A stretch of 64,000 bases of DNA from Geobacillus jurassicus NBRC 107829 (GCF_001544315.1 NZ_BCQG01000006.1:20573-84572), one strand, 5' to 3'; shown: positions 44,625-55,338, numbered from the stretch's first letter. Translations and numbers: made by a program. Notes: generated from the sequence alone by a model not told the origin.

Positions 44625-47477
44625 ATGGCAAAACAGACGAACTACGCTCAGCCGTGGAACCAGTTTTACGGGCCGAACCTCGGTTATGTCATCGAAATGT
44701 ACGAACAGTATCTCGATGACCCAAACAGCATCGACCCGGAACTGAAACAATTGTTTGAACAGTGGGGGGCGCCGATCCTCGAAGAACCGGTTTCTCCTAC
44801 GGATGACGAAGCAGCCAAAACGCATCAAACGTTCCGGCTGCCGGAGACGCCGACGATTTTCAGCAAGCTTGTCGCTGCTGTCAAGCTGGCGGACAGCATT
44901 CGCCATTATGGCCATCTAGCCGCTGATACGAATCCGCTTGTCAAACAGGAGAAAAAGCTGCGCCGCTTGGAGCTTGACGAATACGATTTAACCGAAGAGG
45001 ACTTAAAGCGCATTCCGGTCGCGTTTCTTTGCCCGCACGCCCCGGCTCATGTCAAAAACGGCTGGGACGCCATCTTGCATTTGCGCAAAATTTACACGGA
45101 CAAAATCGCGTTCGAATTCTCTCAAGTACATAATCTTGAAGAGAGGAACTGGCTTATTCAGCAAATCGAGTCTGGAGCGTATTACCCGAGCTTGGCGAAC
45201 AAGGAGCGGGTCGCTTTGTTGCGCCGCCTGACGGAAGTGGAAGGGTTTGAAAAGTTCATCCACCGGACGTACGTCGGGCAAAAGCGTTTTTCGATCGAAG
45301 GGCTTGACGCCATGGTGCCGCTTTTGGATGAGCTCGTCCGTCAGGCGATCGAGCACGAGATCGACGCCGTCAACATCGGCATGGCGCACCGCGGCCGGTT
45401 GAACGTGCTGGCTCATGTGCTCGGCAAGCCGTACGAAATGATTTTCGCTGAGTTTCAGCATGCGGAAAGCAAAAACTTTATTCCGTCCGAAGGGTCGGTG
45501 GCGATCACGTACGGCTGGACGGGCGACGTGAAATACCATTTGGGGGCAGCGCGCCGTTTGCGCAATAAAAGCGCGCATACGATGCGGATTACGCTTGCCA
45601 ACAACCCAAGCCACTTGGAAGTGGTCAATCCGGTTGTGCTTGGTTACACGCGCGCCGCGCAAGAAGATCGGACGAAACCGGGCGTGCCGGCGCAAAATAC
45701 CGATGCGTCGTTTGCCATTTTAATTCACGGCGACGCCGCGTTCCCGGGGCAAGGGATCGTCGCGGAAACGCTCAACTTAAGTCAGCTGCGCGGTTATACG
45801 ACCGGCGGGACGATTCATATCATCGCCAACAACATGATCGGCTTTACGACGGAGAGCTACGATTCACGCTCGACGACGTACGCTTCCGATATGGCGAAAG
45901 GATTTGAAGTGCCGATTGTGCATGTCAATGCCGACGACCCGGAGGCTTGTTTGGCGGCCGCATGCTTGGCGTTTGCCTACCGCCAGCGGTTTAAAAAAGA
46001 CTTTGTCATTGACCTAATCGGTTACCGCCGTTTCGGTCATAATGAAATGGATGAACCGATGGCGACGAACCCGACGATGTACGCGATCATCAACCAACAT
46101 CCGACCGTGCGCCAGCTGTATGCGCAAAAATTGATGGAAAAAGGGATCATCACCGAGCGGGAAGTCGACGAAATGGAGCAAGAGGTGGCCGAACGGCTGA
46201 AAATCGCCTACGAGCGGGTGCCGAAAAACGAAGATGAGCTCGATTTCATCATGGATCCGCCAAAAACGGTCGTCGATCGGTTGCCGGAAGTGAAAACGGG
46301 TGTGGCGAAAGACGTGCTTCACCGCCTGAACGAGGAGTTGCTGCAGTTTCCGGCTGACTTCCACGTCTTTAATAAGCTCGAACGCATTCTCAAGCGGCGC
46401 AGCGGCGTGTTCGCGCAAAATGGCAAAGTCGATTGGGCGCACGCAGAAATTTTGGCATTCGCTACCATTTTGCGAGATGGCGTGCCGATCCGTTTGACCG
46501 GACAAGACTCGCAACGCGGCACGTTCGCGCAGCGCCATTTGGTGCTCCACGATGTGAAAACCGGAGAAGAGTATGTGCCGCTTCACCATATCAGCGACGC
46601 AAAAGCCTCGTTTGTCGTGTACAACAGCCCGCTGACCGAGGCGGCCGTGCTTGGCTATGAATACGGCTACAACGTTTACGCGCCGGAGACGCTCGTTCTT
46701 TGGGAAGCGCAATTTGGCGACTTCGCCAACATGGCGCAAGTGATGTTTGACCAGTTCATTTCATCCGGCCGGGCAAAATGGGGGCAAAAATCCGGTCTTG
46801 TCATGCTCTTGCCGCACGGCTACGAAGGGCAAGGACCGGAACATTCCAGCGGGCGCGTCGAGCGGTTTTTGCAGCTGGCGGCGGAAAACAACTGGACGGT
46901 CGCCAACCTATCGACGGCAGCGCAATATTTCCACATTTTGCGGCGGCAGGCGGCGCTGCTGAAACGAGAAGAAGTACGCCCGCTCATCATCATGACGCCA
47001 AAAAGCTTGCTCCGTCATCCGCTTGCCTCGTCGGATGCGGAAGCGCTTGTCGACGGTGCGTTCTCGCCGGTGCTCGAGCAGCCGGGATTGGGCGCTGACG
47101 CTGGCAAAGTGGAACGCATCGTGTTTGGCACCGGCAAATTGATGATCGATTTGGCGGAACAAATCGGCAAAATGGAAGGGCTCGACTGGCTGCATATCGT
47201 GCGCATTGAAGAGCTGTATCCGTTCCCGGAAGAAGCGGTGAAAGACATCATCGCCCGCTATCCGAACGTCAAGGAGATCGTCTGGGTGCAAGAAGAGCCG
47301 AAAAACATGGGCGCATGGCTGTATATGGAACCGCTCCTGCGGGCGTTGGCTCCAGAAGGCGTTGACGTCAGCTACATTGGGCGGCGCCGGCGGGCCAGCC
47401 CGGCGGAAGGCGATCCGGTCGTCCACCGGAAAGAGCAGGAGCGCATCATCCGCTGTGCATTGACGAAGCATGAATGA
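44625..47477 (+). CDS. odhA: 2-oxoglutarate dehydrogenase E1 component
   Basis: 950 residues. The N-terminal peptide with [20 protein letters not shown] is followed by the thiamine diphosphate domain: [39 protein letters not shown], and the [12 protein letters not shown] segment. The C-terminal transketolase-like domain has [12 protein letters not shown] and [13 protein letters not shown]. It decarboxylates 2-oxoglutarate in the TCA cycle. ATG at 44625 follows GGTGGAGG. Forms an operon with odhB, 31 bases downstream. Confidence 0.97.
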   Translation: MAKQTNYAQPWNQFYGPNLGYVIEMYEQYLDDPNSIDPELKQLFEQWGAPILEEPVSPTDDEAAKTHQTFRLPETPTIFSKLVAAVKLADSIRHYGHLAADTNPLVKQEKKLRRLELDEYDLTEEDLKRIPVAFLCPHAPAHVKNGWDAILHLRKIYTDKIAFEFSQVHNLEERNWLIQQIESGAYYPSLANKERVALLRRLTEVEGFEKFIHRTYVGQKRFSIEGLDAMVPLLDELVRQAIEHEIDAVNIGMAHRGRLNVLAHVLGKPYEMIFAEFQHAESKNFIPSEGSVAITYGWTGDVKYHLGAARRLRNKSAHTMRITLANNPSHLEVVNPVVLGYTRAAQEDRTKPGVPAQNTDASFAILIHGDAAFPGQGIVAETLNLSQLRGYTTGGTIHIIANNMIGFTTESYDSRSTTYASDMAKGFEVPIVHVNADDPEACLAAACLAFAYRQRFKKDFVIDLIGYRRFGHNEMDEPMATNPTMYAIINQHPTVRQLYAQKLMEKGIITEREVDEMEQEVAERLKIAYERVPKNEDELDFIMDPPKTVVDRLPEVKTGVAKDVLHRLNEELLQFPADFHVFNKLERILKRRSGVFAQNGKVDWAHAEILAFATILRDGVPIRLTGQDSQRGTFAQRHLVLHDVKTGEEYVPLHHISDAKASFVVYNSPLTEAAVLGYEYGYNVYAPETLVLWEAQFGDFANMAQVMFDQFISSGRAKWGQKSGLVMLLPHGYEGQGPEHSSGRVERFLQLAAENNWTVANLSTAAQYFHILRRQAALLKREEVRPLIIMTPKSLLRHPLASSDAEALVDGAFSPVLEQPGLGADAGKVERIVFGTGKLMIDLAEQIGKMEGLDWLHIVRIEELYPFPEEAVKDIIARYPNVKEIVWVQEEPKNMGAWLYMEPLLRALAPEGVDVSYIGRRRRASPAEGDPVVHRKEQERIIRCALTKHE

Positions 47478-47508
47478 TGACTACGGAATATTTGAGGAGG
47501 GCATCAAC

Positions 47509-48759
47509 GTGGCTGAGATCAAAGTCCCAGAGTTAGCAGAATCCATCACGGAAGGCACAATCGCCCAATGGCTGAAAAAACCGGGCGACTACGTGGAAAA
47601 AGGGGAATCGATTTGCGAGCTCGAAACAGATAAAGTCAACGTCGAAATTATGGCCGAAGAGTCGGGCGTCCTGCAGCAGCTGCTCGCCAATGAAGGCGAC
47701 ACCGTCGCTGTCGGCCAGGCGATTGCCATTATCGGCGAAGGAGCGGCAGCCTCGTCTGCCGCCCCGCAGCCGGTTGACGAAACGGAAACGGCCGCGCCGG
47801 CCGACCGCGCCGAGCAGCCAGCGCCGCAGCCGGTCGCGGTCGCCCAAGCCCCAGGCCAACGCCCGATCGCCTCGCCGGCGGCTCGAAAGATGGCGCGCGA
47901 AAAAGGAATTGATTTGACGCAAGTGCCGACCGTCGATCCACTTGGGCGCGTGCGCAAACAAGACGTCGCCTCGTTTGCCGCCCAACCGGCCGCTGCGCCG
48001 CAGCCGGCTCCACAAGCTGCGCCGACGCCGGCCGCCATTCCAGCCGCCGAGGCTGGCAAGCCGGTGATTCGCGAAAAAATGTCGCGCCGCCGGCAAACGA
48101 TCGCCAAACGGCTGCTTGAAGTGACGCAAACGACCGCGATGCTGACGACGTTCAATGAAATTGACATGTCGGCGGTCATCGATCTGCGCAAGCGGAAAAA
48201 AGATAAATTTTTCGAGGAGCATGACGTCCGCCTCGGCTTTATGTCGTTTTTCGTCAAAGCGGCCGTCGCCGCGCTGAAAAAATATCCGTACGTCAACGCG
48301 GAGATCCAAGGCGATGAAATTTTGCTGAAAAAATATTACGATATCGGCGTTGCCGTGTCGACGGACGAAGGGCTCGTCGTCCCGGTTGTGCGCGACTGCG
48401 ACCGGAAAAGCTTCGCCGAAATTGAGCGCGACATCGCCGAATTGGCGGCGAAGGCGCGCAGCAATAAGTTGTCGCTTGCCGATTTGCAAGGCGGCACGTT
48501 TACGATCACCAACGGCGGCGTGTTCGGCTCGCTTCTGTCGACTCCGCTTCTCAACGGGCCGCAAGTCGGCATTTTAGGCATGCACGCCATCAAGCTGCGC
48601 CCGGTCGCCATCGACGAAGAGCGGATCGAAAACCGGCCGATGATGTACGTTGCTTTGTCGTACGACCATCGCATCATCGATGGCAAAGAGGCCGTTGGGT
48701 TCTTAAAAACGGTGAAAGATTTGATCGAAAATCCGGAAGATTTGCTGCTTGAAAGCTGA
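47509..48759 (+). CDS. odhB: Dihydrolipoyllysine-residue succinyltransferase (E2 of 2-oxoglutarate dehydrogenase)
   Basis: 416 residues. A lipoyl domain (1-78) with Lys42 in [11 protein letters not shown]. An Ala/Pro linker, the E1/E3-binding domain (about 120-155, [17 protein letters not shown]), a second Ala/Pro linker and the catalytic domain follow, ending [13 protein letters not shown] with HxxxDG. The start is a GTG at 47509 after GAGGAGGG; an upstream in-frame ATG overlaps the odhA end. Followed by a terminator. Confidence 0.97.
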   Translation: MAEIKVPELAESITEGTIAQWLKKPGDYVEKGESICELETDKVNVEIMAEESGVLQQLLANEGDTVAVGQAIAIIGEGAAASSAAPQPVDETETAAPADRAEQPAPQPVAVAQAPGQRPIASPAARKMAREKGIDLTQVPTVDPLGRVRKQDVASFAAQPAAAPQPAPQAAPTPAAIPAAEAGKPVIREKMSRRRQTIAKRLLEVTQTTAMLTTFNEIDMSAVIDLRKRKKDKFFEEHDVRLGFMSFFVKAAVAALKKYPYVNAEIQGDEILLKKYYDIGVAVSTDEGLVVPVVRDCDRKSFAEIERDIAELAAKARSNKLSLADLQGGTFTITNGGVFGSLLSTPLLNGPQVGILGMHAIKLRPVAIDEERIENRPMMYVALSYDHRIIDGKEAVGFLKTVKDLIENPEDLLLES

Positions 48760-48774
48760 TTAGGAAGGAAAAGG

Positions 48775-48806
48775 GGAGCCTGCGATGTGCGGGCTCCTTC
48801 TTTTTC
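48775..48806 (+). terminator. odhAB terminator
   Basis: GGAGCC(TGC) pairs with (GCG)GGCTCC, followed by TTCTTTTTC. Confidence 0.85.
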
Positions 48807-48878
48807 GCCGGCCATGGCAAGCTGGCGAATGCTTTTCCTTGTCTTGCGGAAAACTACTGGAAAAAAGGAGGAGATTCG

Positions 48879-49097
48879 ATGCCAGAGCGTGGACGAAACG
48901 ATCACCCGCACATGTTTTACCGCGACGGCGCCCGCGAAAGCATCTTGAATGATCCGACCGCCGATGGCGCCGAGGCGATTGGGGTGCGGACGGACGCTGA
49001 TCCGATGCAGGCAGCCAATCCGAATCCGTTTCACGTTGATCGCCTTGACGTTGAGGAAGGGATGAAACGGTTTCGGTCGCTTTTCGAAGAGAGGTGA
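48879..49097 (+). CDS. Small hydrophilic protein of unknown function
   Basis: 72 residues, rich in Asp, Arg, Pro and His: PERGRNDHPHMFYRDGARES, then AIGVRTDADPMQAANPNPFH. No membrane helix or known domain. An excellent AAAAGGAGGAG site precedes the ATG and a strong terminator overlaps the end, so it is a genuine single gene. I do not recognise the family. Confidence 0.7.
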   Translation: MPERGRNDHPHMFYRDGARESILNDPTADGAEAIGVRTDADPMQAANPNPFHVDRLDVEEGMKRFRSLFEER

Positions 49098-49120
49098 TCC
49101 GCCCAGCGGATCACTTTTTT
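49094..49120 (+). terminator. Terminator of the 72-residue gene
   Basis: GTGATCCGC pairs perfectly with GCGGATCAC, then six T. It overlaps the stop codon. Confidence 0.93.
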
Positions 49121-49198
49121 CGCTGATCGAAAGAAGGAAAATGACGAATGAGCGCGAATATGGTTACTTAACACCATTCTTTTGTTGGAGGGATGACG

Positions 49199-49984
49199 AT
49201 GGAACTTGGATTGGCGGGAAAAACGGCGCTTGTCGCCGCCTCAAGCCAAGGGCTTGGCAAGGCGATCGCCCGGGCGCTTGTGCTTGAAGGGGCGAACGTC
49301 ATGATCACAAGCCGGAACGAAGAAAAGTTGCAACAAGCAGCCGAGGAGCTGAACGGTTTACATAAGGGGCGCGTCGCTTACATGCGCACGGATGTGACGA
49401 AAGCGGATGACATCCGCCAGCTTGTCGCCAAAACAGTCGAGACGTTTGGGACGATTGACTTGCTCGTCAACAACGCCGGCGGTCCTCCGGCGGGGACGTT
49501 TGAAACGGTGAGCGACGAAGACTGGCAATATGCGTTTGAACTCAATTTGTTGAGCTATATTCGCCTCATTCGCGAAGCGCTCCCTTACCTAAAGAAAAAG
49601 GGTGGAAAAATTGTCAACATCGCCTCATCATCGATTAAAGAGCCGATTCCGGGGCTCATTTTATCCAACACGTTCCGCACCGGCATCGTCGGGCTGACGA
49701 AAACGCTTGCTGTGGAGCTGGCGCCGGATGGCATTTTAATCAATACGGTGGCTCCTGGTCGGATCGCGACGGAGCGCGTTGCCTTTTTGGACAAAGTGAA
49801 TGCTGAGAAGCTTGGCATTACGAAAGAAGAAATGGAAGCGCGCATGAAAAGCGCCATTCCGCTCGGCCGCTACGGAACTCCGGAAGAGTTTGCCAACGTC
49901 GTCGTCTTCTTGTTGTCCGAGGCGAATTCGTACGTCACCGGTCAAGCTCTCATCGTCGATGGCGGCATGGTGAGAGCGATTTAA
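49199..49984 (+). CDS. Atypical SDR-family oxidoreductase with altered catalytic residues
   Basis: 261 residues. The cofactor-binding VAASSQGLGKAIA and structural NNAGG are normal, and Ser lies in NIASSSIKE. The catalytic YxxxK is replaced: aligning LTKTLAVELAPDGI puts SNTFR where YxxxK belongs, so Tyr becomes Ser and Lys becomes Arg. Other SDRs in this window keep YxxxK. The protein may use a different mechanism or be a binding protein. The ATG at 49199 follows GGAGGG; the ATG at 49193 is too close. Same strand as ykwC, 26 bases downstream. Confidence 0.85.
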   Translation: MELGLAGKTALVAASSQGLGKAIARALVLEGANVMITSRNEEKLQQAAEELNGLHKGRVAYMRTDVTKADDIRQLVAKTVETFGTIDLLVNNAGGPPAGTFETVSDEDWQYAFELNLLSYIRLIREALPYLKKKGGKIVNIASSSIKEPIPGLILSNTFRTGIVGLTKTLAVELAPDGILINTVAPGRIATERVAFLDKVNAEKLGITKEEMEARMKSAIPLGRYGTPEEFANVVVFLLSEANSYVTGQALIVDGGMVRAI

Positions 49985-50010
49985 GGCAAACCGACAGGAG
50001 GGGAGACCGG

Positions 50011-50877
50011 ATGAAAACGATCGGATTCATCGGCCTTGGCGTCATGGGGAAAAGCATGGCGCGCCATTTGCTGAAGGCAGGCTATCCACTTCTTGCTTAC
50101 ACGCGCACGAAAGAAAAGGCGAAAGATTTGCTCGAGGAAGGAGCGGTGTGGAAGGAAACGGTCGCCGCCTTGGCGCGGGAGTCGGATGTCGTCATCACGA
50201 TGGTCGGCTATCCTCACGATGTCGAGCAAGTGTATTTCGGCGAAGGCGGCATTTTGGAGAACGCGCGGCCGGGAACGTACGTGATTGACATGACGACGTC
50301 AACGCCGACGCTCGCGCAATCGATTTACAAGGCGGCCAAGCAAAAAGGCATCCACGCCTTGGACGCCCCGGTATCCGGCGGCGACATCGGCGCGCGCGAA
50401 GGAACGTTGACGATTATGGTCGGCGGTGATGAGGATGTCTTTTTGGCGTGCAAGCCGATTCTCGAGCGGCTTGGCACGAACATCGTGCGGCAAGGAGGAG
50501 CTGGAGCCGGCCAGCATACGAAAATGTGCAACCAAATTGCCATCGCGACGAACATGATCGGCGTGTGCGAGGCAATGGCGTATGCGAAGCGGGCCGGGCT
50601 TGATCCGTTCAAAGTGCTTGAGAGCATCGCCAAGGGGGCGGCCGGCAGCTGGTCGCTGAGCAACTTGGCGCCGCGCATGCTGTCCGGTGATTTCGCGCCT
50701 GGGTTTTACGTGAAGCATTTCATTAAAGATATGAAAATTGCGCTTGAAGAAGCTGAGCGCATGAATTTGCCGCTTCCTGGCCTGACGCTGGCGAAATCGA
50801 TGTACGAAGAGCTCGCGCGGGCCGGCGAGGAAAACAGCGGCACGCAAGCGCTCTACAAGCATTATATGAAAGAGTGA
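50011..50877 (+). CDS. ykwC: 3-hydroxyisobutyrate dehydrogenase-like NAD(P)-dependent oxidoreductase
   Basis: 288 residues. N-terminal Rossmann GFIGLGVMGKSMA, the family substrate motif DAPVSGGDIGAREGTL, and the catalytic Lys in AGQHTKMCNQIA. It oxidises beta-hydroxyacids; the exact substrate is unknown. CGACAGGAGGGGAG precedes the ATG. It follows the atypical SDR and ends at a terminator. YkwC of B. subtilis is near mcpC as here. Confidence 0.9.
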   Translation: MKTIGFIGLGVMGKSMARHLLKAGYPLLAYTRTKEKAKDLLEEGAVWKETVAALARESDVVITMVGYPHDVEQVYFGEGGILENARPGTYVIDMTTSTPTLAQSIYKAAKQKGIHALDAPVSGGDIGAREGTLTIMVGGDEDVFLACKPILERLGTNIVRQGGAGAGQHTKMCNQIAIATNMIGVCEAMAYAKRAGLDPFKVLESIAKGAAGSWSLSNLAPRMLSGDFAPGFYVKHFIKDMKIALEEAERMNLPLPGLTLAKSMYEELARAGEENSGTQALYKHYMKE

Positions 50878-50880
50878 CAA

Positions 50881-50905
50881 AGAGGGCGGTGCCGCCCTCT
50901 TTTTT
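50881..50905 (+). terminator. ykwC terminator
   Basis: AGAGGGCGG pairs perfectly with CCGCCCTCT, two-base loop, then T-run. Confidence 0.9.
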
Positions 50906-50930
50906 CATTCGATATATTAGTCAAAAAATA

Positions 50931-50991
50931 TTGAATATTACTTCCTTTAGAGGTATAGTAAAAATAAAGGAACATACTAACCAGTTAGTAT
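50931..50991 (+). promoter_or_regulatory. Promoter and palindromic operator of the acyl-CoA catabolic cluster
   Basis: TTGAAT (50931-50936), 17-base spacer, TATAGT (50954-50959). The operator ATACTAACCAGTTAGTAT (50974-50991) is a perfect palindrome of 8-base arms around CA and lies at about +8. It suits a TetR dimer; the cluster's own TetR gene is the candidate. Likely repressed until an acyl-CoA or hydroxyacyl-CoA inducer binds. Confidence 0.85.
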
Positions 50992-51007
50992 AAAAGGGGA
51001 GGATGAC

Positions 51008-52219
51008 ATGGACTTTTCCTACTCGCCGAAAGTCCAGGAGTTGATCAAAAAATTAAGCGCTTTCATGGAAGATTATATTTACCCGAATGAAAAAGTGTAC
51101 GAGGAACAGTTGAATGCTCAAGAGTCGAGATGGTCGGGCGTCCCCCCGATCATTGAAGAATTGAAGGAAAAGGCGAAAAAACAAGGGCTTTGGAATTTGT
51201 TTTTGCCGGACAGCGAGTACGGCGCGGGATTAACGAATGTTGAATATGCACCGCTTTGCGAAATTATGGGCCGTTCTCTCATCGCTCCGGAAGTGTTCAA
51301 CTGCAATGCGCCGGATACCGGCAACATGGAAGTGCTCGTCCGCTACGGCACAGAGGAACAAAAGAAAAAATGGCTGATCCCGCTGTTAAACGGAGAAATT
51401 CGTTCTTGCTTTTCGATGACGGAGCCGGACGTAGCGTCAAGCGATGCGACGAACATTCGCGCCTCGATCGTCCGCGACGGCGACGAATACGTCATCAACG
51501 GGCGAAAATGGTGGTCGTCCGGCGCCGGCGACCCGCGTTGCAAAGTCGCCATCGTGATGGGAAAAACGAATCCGGACGCGCCGAAGCATGAGCAGCAGTC
51601 GATGATCATCGTTCCCCTTGACACCCCGGGCGTAAAAATCGAACGGATGCTGCCGGTGTTCGGGTTTGACCATGCGCCGCACGGGCATGCGGAGATTACG
51701 TATGACAACGTGCGGGTGCCGAAGGAAAACATCATTTGGGGCGAAGGGAAAGGGTTTGCCATCGCCCAAGGACGGCTTGGCCCGGGGCGGATTCACCATT
51801 GCATGCGCTTGATAGGGGCAGCGGAACGGGCGCTTGAACTCATGTGCCGCCGCGTACAGTCGCGGGTGGCATTCGGCAAGCCGCTTGCCGAACACGGTGT
51901 CATCCGCGAATGGATCGCCCAGTCTCGCATTGAAATTGAGCAGGCGCGACTTTTGACGATGAAGGCGGCGTACATGATGGATACGGTCGGCAACAAAGCG
52001 GCGCGCAAAGAAATTGCGATGATCAAGGTAGTGGCGCCCAATGTGGCCTTGAAGGTCATCGACCGCGCCATCCAGGCGTTTGGCGCCGCCGGGGTGAGCA
52101 ACGATTTTCCGCTTGCCGCCATGTGGGCGAACTCGCGCACGCTTCGTTTGGCCGACGGACCGGATGAAGTGCATAAAGAGCAAGTTGCCAAGCTTGAATT
52201 GCAGCAATATCAACAATAA
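51008..52219 (+). CDS. Acyl-CoA dehydrogenase, ACAD10/11-like
   Basis: 403 residues. N-terminal helical domain; middle FAD segment with [17 protein letters not shown] and WWSSGAG; C-terminal domain with [21 protein letters not shown] and AIQAFGAAG. The end reads [19 protein letters not shown], the form shared with ACAD10/11-type enzymes. It introduces the 2,3 double bond in acyl-CoA, or, in ACAD11-like pathways, acts on 4-phosphoacyl-CoA. First gene of the cluster, directly behind the operator. Confidence 0.92.
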   Translation: MDFSYSPKVQELIKKLSAFMEDYIYPNEKVYEEQLNAQESRWSGVPPIIEELKEKAKKQGLWNLFLPDSEYGAGLTNVEYAPLCEIMGRSLIAPEVFNCNAPDTGNMEVLVRYGTEEQKKKWLIPLLNGEIRSCFSMTEPDVASSDATNIRASIVRDGDEYVINGRKWWSSGAGDPRCKVAIVMGKTNPDAPKHEQQSMIIVPLDTPGVKIERMLPVFGFDHAPHGHAEITYDNVRVPKENIIWGEGKGFAIAQGRLGPGRIHHCMRLIGAAERALELMCRRVQSRVAFGKPLAEHGVIREWIAQSRIEIEQARLLTMKAAYMMDTVGNKAARKEIAMIKVVAPNVALKVIDRAIQAFGAAGVSNDFPLAAMWANSRTLRLADGPDEVHKEQVAKLELQQYQQ

Positions 52220-52230
52220 AGGGAGAGGAA

Positions 52231-53022
52231 GTGGCCATTATGCATGTGCTTGATTTATTCAAAATCGAAGGAAAAACCGCCATCGTGACCGGCGGCGGGC
52301 GCGGACTCGGCGAGCAAATTGCCGTCGGCCTCGCCGAAGCCGGGGCGAACGTCGTTGTTTGTTCGCGGAAAGTGGAAGCGTGCGAGCAAGTGAAAGAAAA
52401 ACTGGAACAACTCGGCGTCCGCTCGCTGGCGTTGCGGTGTGATGTGACGAATCCGGAGGATGTCAAACACGTCGTCGAAACGACCGTCAAAGAGTTTGGC
52501 GGCATCGACATTTTAGTGAACAACAGCGGAGCGACGTGGGGAGCGCCGGTCGAGGAGATGCCGCTTGAGGCGTGGCAAAAGGTGATCAACGTCAACGTCA
52601 CCGGCACGTTTCTCATGAGCCAGGCGGCCGGCAAGGTGATGATCGCCGGCCAAAAAGGCGGCGCCATCATCAATATCGCCTCGGTCGCCGGTCTTGGCGG
52701 CACGCACCCGGACATTTTAAATACGATCGGCTACAATACAAGCAAAGGAGCGGTCATCACGTTTACGAGAGATTTGGCAGCCAAATGGGGGAAGCACGGC
52801 ATTCGCGTCAACGCGGTGGCGCCGGGCTTTTTCCCGACGAAAATGTCAAGGGTCGTCCTCGAACAAGTGGGGAACAAAGTGCTCGAACATACGCCGCTCG
52901 GTCGCTTTGGCGGAGACGATGATTTGAAGGGGGCTGTCTTGTTTCTCGCCTCGCCGGCGTCTGCGTTCGTCACGGGGGCGCTTCTCGTCGTTGACGGCGG
53001 CAGCCATGCGACCGGCATTTAA
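52231..53022 (+). CDS. SDR-family dehydrogenase, probably 3-hydroxyacyl-CoA or beta-oxidation type
   Basis: 263 residues. TGGGRGLGEQIA cofactor motif, NNSG in place of NNAG, Ser in NIASVAG and intact YNTSK. The insert GGTHPDILNTIG before YNTSK is a feature of the Fad/glucose-dehydrogenase-like group. The start is a GTG at 52231, five bases after GGGAG; an ATG at 52240 is an alternative. Twelve bases after the dehydrogenase. Confidence 0.88.
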   Translation: MAIMHVLDLFKIEGKTAIVTGGGRGLGEQIAVGLAEAGANVVVCSRKVEACEQVKEKLEQLGVRSLALRCDVTNPEDVKHVVETTVKEFGGIDILVNNSGATWGAPVEEMPLEAWQKVINVNVTGTFLMSQAAGKVMIAGQKGGAIINIASVAGLGGTHPDILNTIGYNTSKGAVITFTRDLAAKWGKHGIRVNAVAPGFFPTKMSRVVLEQVGNKVLEHTPLGRFGGDDDLKGAVLFLASPASAFVTGALLVVDGGSHATGI

Positions 53023-53042
53023 CAAGAAAAGGAGGGATACCA

Positions 53043-54662
53043 ATGAGCGAAAAACGGGCGTTGCCTCTTTATCCGGAACACATTTCGTTCTACATGGATA
53101 TTCCGAACAAAACGGTATGCGATGTATTGCATGAGCGGGCGGCGGAATTCGGCTCCCAGCCGGCGCTGACGTTCTATGACAAGACGATGACGTACGCCGA
53201 GCTTGAGGCGGCCGTTAACCGCTTTACATCGAGCCTGCAGGCGCTTGGAGTGCAAAAAAGGGACCGCGTCGCGATCATGCTGCCGAACTGCCCGCAATAT
53301 GTCATCGCTTACTATGGCATTTTGCAGGCGGGCGCCATCGTCACCCAAGTCAACCCGATGCTTGTGGAGCGCGAACTCGCCTATTTGCTGAAAGACTCCG
53401 GCGCCGAGACGATTGTCATTTATGAGCCGCTTTATTCCCGCCTTGCCGCGGTCAGAGGGGAGACGGCCGTCAAGCAGGCGGTCACCGTCAGTCTTGGGGC
53501 GCCGCCGTCTGTTTCACTGGCTCCCGGGGACGTGACGTTTGATGAGTTTCTTGCCCGAGGGAGCGGAGCGGTGCGCCCGGTGCCGATTGAACCAATGTAT
53601 GACGTCGCTGTGCTGCAGTATACTGGCGGGACGACGGGGCGTTCCAAAGGGGCGATGCTCACCCACCGCAACATTTTTGCCAACGTCTTGCAGTGTGCTG
53701 AATTTTTCAAAGGAACGTTTGAGTTCGGAAAAGAGCGATATTTGACCGTCATCCCGTTGTTCCACGTGTTCGCGATGACGTCTGGCATGAACTTGGCCAT
53801 TTACCAAGGGGCGGAAAACATTTTGCTGCCGCGCTTTGAGCTGAAAGAAGTGTTGGAGACGATTCGCGACAGGCAGCCGACCGTGTTTCCAGGCGTGCCG
53901 ACGATGTATGTCGCTATTACAAATACGCCTGGAGTCGAGCAATATGGCATCAATAGCATTAAAACGTGCAACAGCGGCAGCGCGCCGATGCCGCTCGAGT
54001 TGATGCGCGACTTCGAGGCGAAAACGGGGGCGGTCGTTCTTGAAGGATACGGATTGTCCGAAGCTTCGCCGGTGACGCATTGCAATCCTCCGTTTGCGGC
54101 GCGCAAGCCGGGCACGGTCGGCATCGGCATGCCGCTGACCGAGTACAAAGTCGTCGATGTGGCGACCGGCACGCAAGAGCTGCCGCCAGGTGAAGTCGGT
54201 GAGCTGATTATCCGCGGGCCGCAAGTGATGAAAGGATATTGGAACATGCCGGAAGAAACGGCGGTGGCGCTTCGCGACGGTTGGCTGTACACCGGCGATT
54301 TGGCCTCGATCGACGAGGAAGGGTATGTGACGATCGTCGACCGGAAAAAAGATCTAATCATCGCCAGCGGCTATAACATTTATCCGCGCGAGATCGAGGA
54401 AGTGCTGTACGAACATCCGGCGGTGAAAGAGGCGGCGGCGGTCGGCGTTCCGGATCCGTACCGCGGCGAAACGGTGAAGGCGGTCATCGTCTTAAAAGAT
54501 GGAATGCAGGCAAGCGAAGAAGAGATTCTTGCCCATTGCCGGAAAAACTTAGCGGCGTACAAAGTGCCGCGCATCGTCGAGTTCCGTGCCGAACTGCCGA
54601 AGACGAACGTCGGGAAAATTTTGCGCCGCGCCTTGCGTGAAGAAGCGTCCCGCTCGCAATAA
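53043..54662 (+). CDS. Acyl-CoA synthetase (AMP-dependent ligase)
   Basis: 539 residues. AMP-binding core YTGGTTGRSKGA, the A5 motif LEGYGLSEASPV, and A8 YTGDLASIDEEGYVTIVDRKKDLI. The C-terminal catalytic Lys is in PKTNVGKILRR. It activates a carboxylic acid, medium or long chain by general similarity, to its CoA ester. Second half of the acyl-CoA cluster, 21 bases after the SDR with AAGGAGGG. Confidence 0.93.
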   Translation: MSEKRALPLYPEHISFYMDIPNKTVCDVLHERAAEFGSQPALTFYDKTMTYAELEAAVNRFTSSLQALGVQKRDRVAIMLPNCPQYVIAYYGILQAGAIVTQVNPMLVERELAYLLKDSGAETIVIYEPLYSRLAAVRGETAVKQAVTVSLGAPPSVSLAPGDVTFDEFLARGSGAVRPVPIEPMYDVAVLQYTGGTTGRSKGAMLTHRNIFANVLQCAEFFKGTFEFGKERYLTVIPLFHVFAMTSGMNLAIYQGAENILLPRFELKEVLETIRDRQPTVFPGVPTMYVAITNTPGVEQYGINSIKTCNSGSAPMPLELMRDFEAKTGAVVLEGYGLSEASPVTHCNPPFAARKPGTVGIGMPLTEYKVVDVATGTQELPPGEVGELIIRGPQVMKGYWNMPEETAVALRDGWLYTGDLASIDEEGYVTIVDRKKDLIIASGYNIYPREIEEVLYEHPAVKEAAAVGVPDPYRGETVKAVIVLKDGMQASEEEILAHCRKNLAAYKVPRIVEFRAELPKTNVGKILRRALREEASRSQ

Positions 54663-54753
54663 CGGCGCAGCTTTCGGCCAAGTCCGAAGCGGGCTTGGCC
54701 GTTTTATGGTACAATAGCTGACAGCAACCATATTAGACAAGAGGTGTAAAAAC

Positions 54754-55338
54754 GTGAAGGAGAAAATTATGGCTGTCAGCATCGAACTATTTGAACAAAA
54801 TGGGTTCAGCGAAACATCGATCCAAGACATCGTCGACGCTCTCGGGGTGACAAAAGGGACGTTTTATTACTATTTTACAAGCAAAGAAGAACTGTTGATG
54901 GATATTCACCTTCGCTACATTGAACGGCTGCTTGACGAAGAGGAGCGCATTATAAGCGATAAACAGCGCTCGGTGCGGGAAAAGCTGTATGATATTATCT
55001 TCATGCTCATCCATAATGTCGAACGGCAAGGACGGGAAGCGCGCATTTTTTTTCGCGAAATGAAGCATTTGAATGAGGAGCATTTACAGAAAGTAAAAGA
55101 AAAGCGCGATTTGTTTCGTCATCGGTTGCAGGCGTTAATTGAGGAAGGAATGAAAAGCGGTGAACTGCGCCGCGATTTGTCGCCATCGATCGCCACGCTT
55201 ACCGTGCTCGGCGCAGCCAATTGGAGCTATCAATGGTTTCGCCCGGACGGCGAGCTGACCGATGCTGAAGTGGCGAAACAGATGGTGGTGATTTTGCTTG
55301 ATGGCATGAGCGCACCCTCTGCCCCGCCAACCGAGTGA
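54754..55338 (+). CDS. TetR-family regulator (FadR-like) of the cluster
   Basis: 194 residues. Helix-turn-helix at residues 5-50: IMAVSIELFEQNGFSETSIQ and DALGVTKGTFYYYFTSKEELL. The C-terminal domain is an unremarkable ligand domain. A TACAAT with upstream TGG (extended -10, near 54710) gives it a possible own promoter. Expected to bind the palindrome at 50974. Not preceded by a matching palindrome itself. Confidence 0.88.
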   Translation: MKEKIMAVSIELFEQNGFSETSIQDIVDALGVTKGTFYYYFTSKEELLMDIHLRYIERLLDEEERIISDKQRSVREKLYDIIFMLIHNVERQGREARIFFREMKHLNEEHLQKVKEKRDLFRHRLQALIEEGMKSGELRRDLSPSIATLTVLGAANWSYQWFRPDGELTDAEVAKQMVVILLDGMSAPSAPPTE

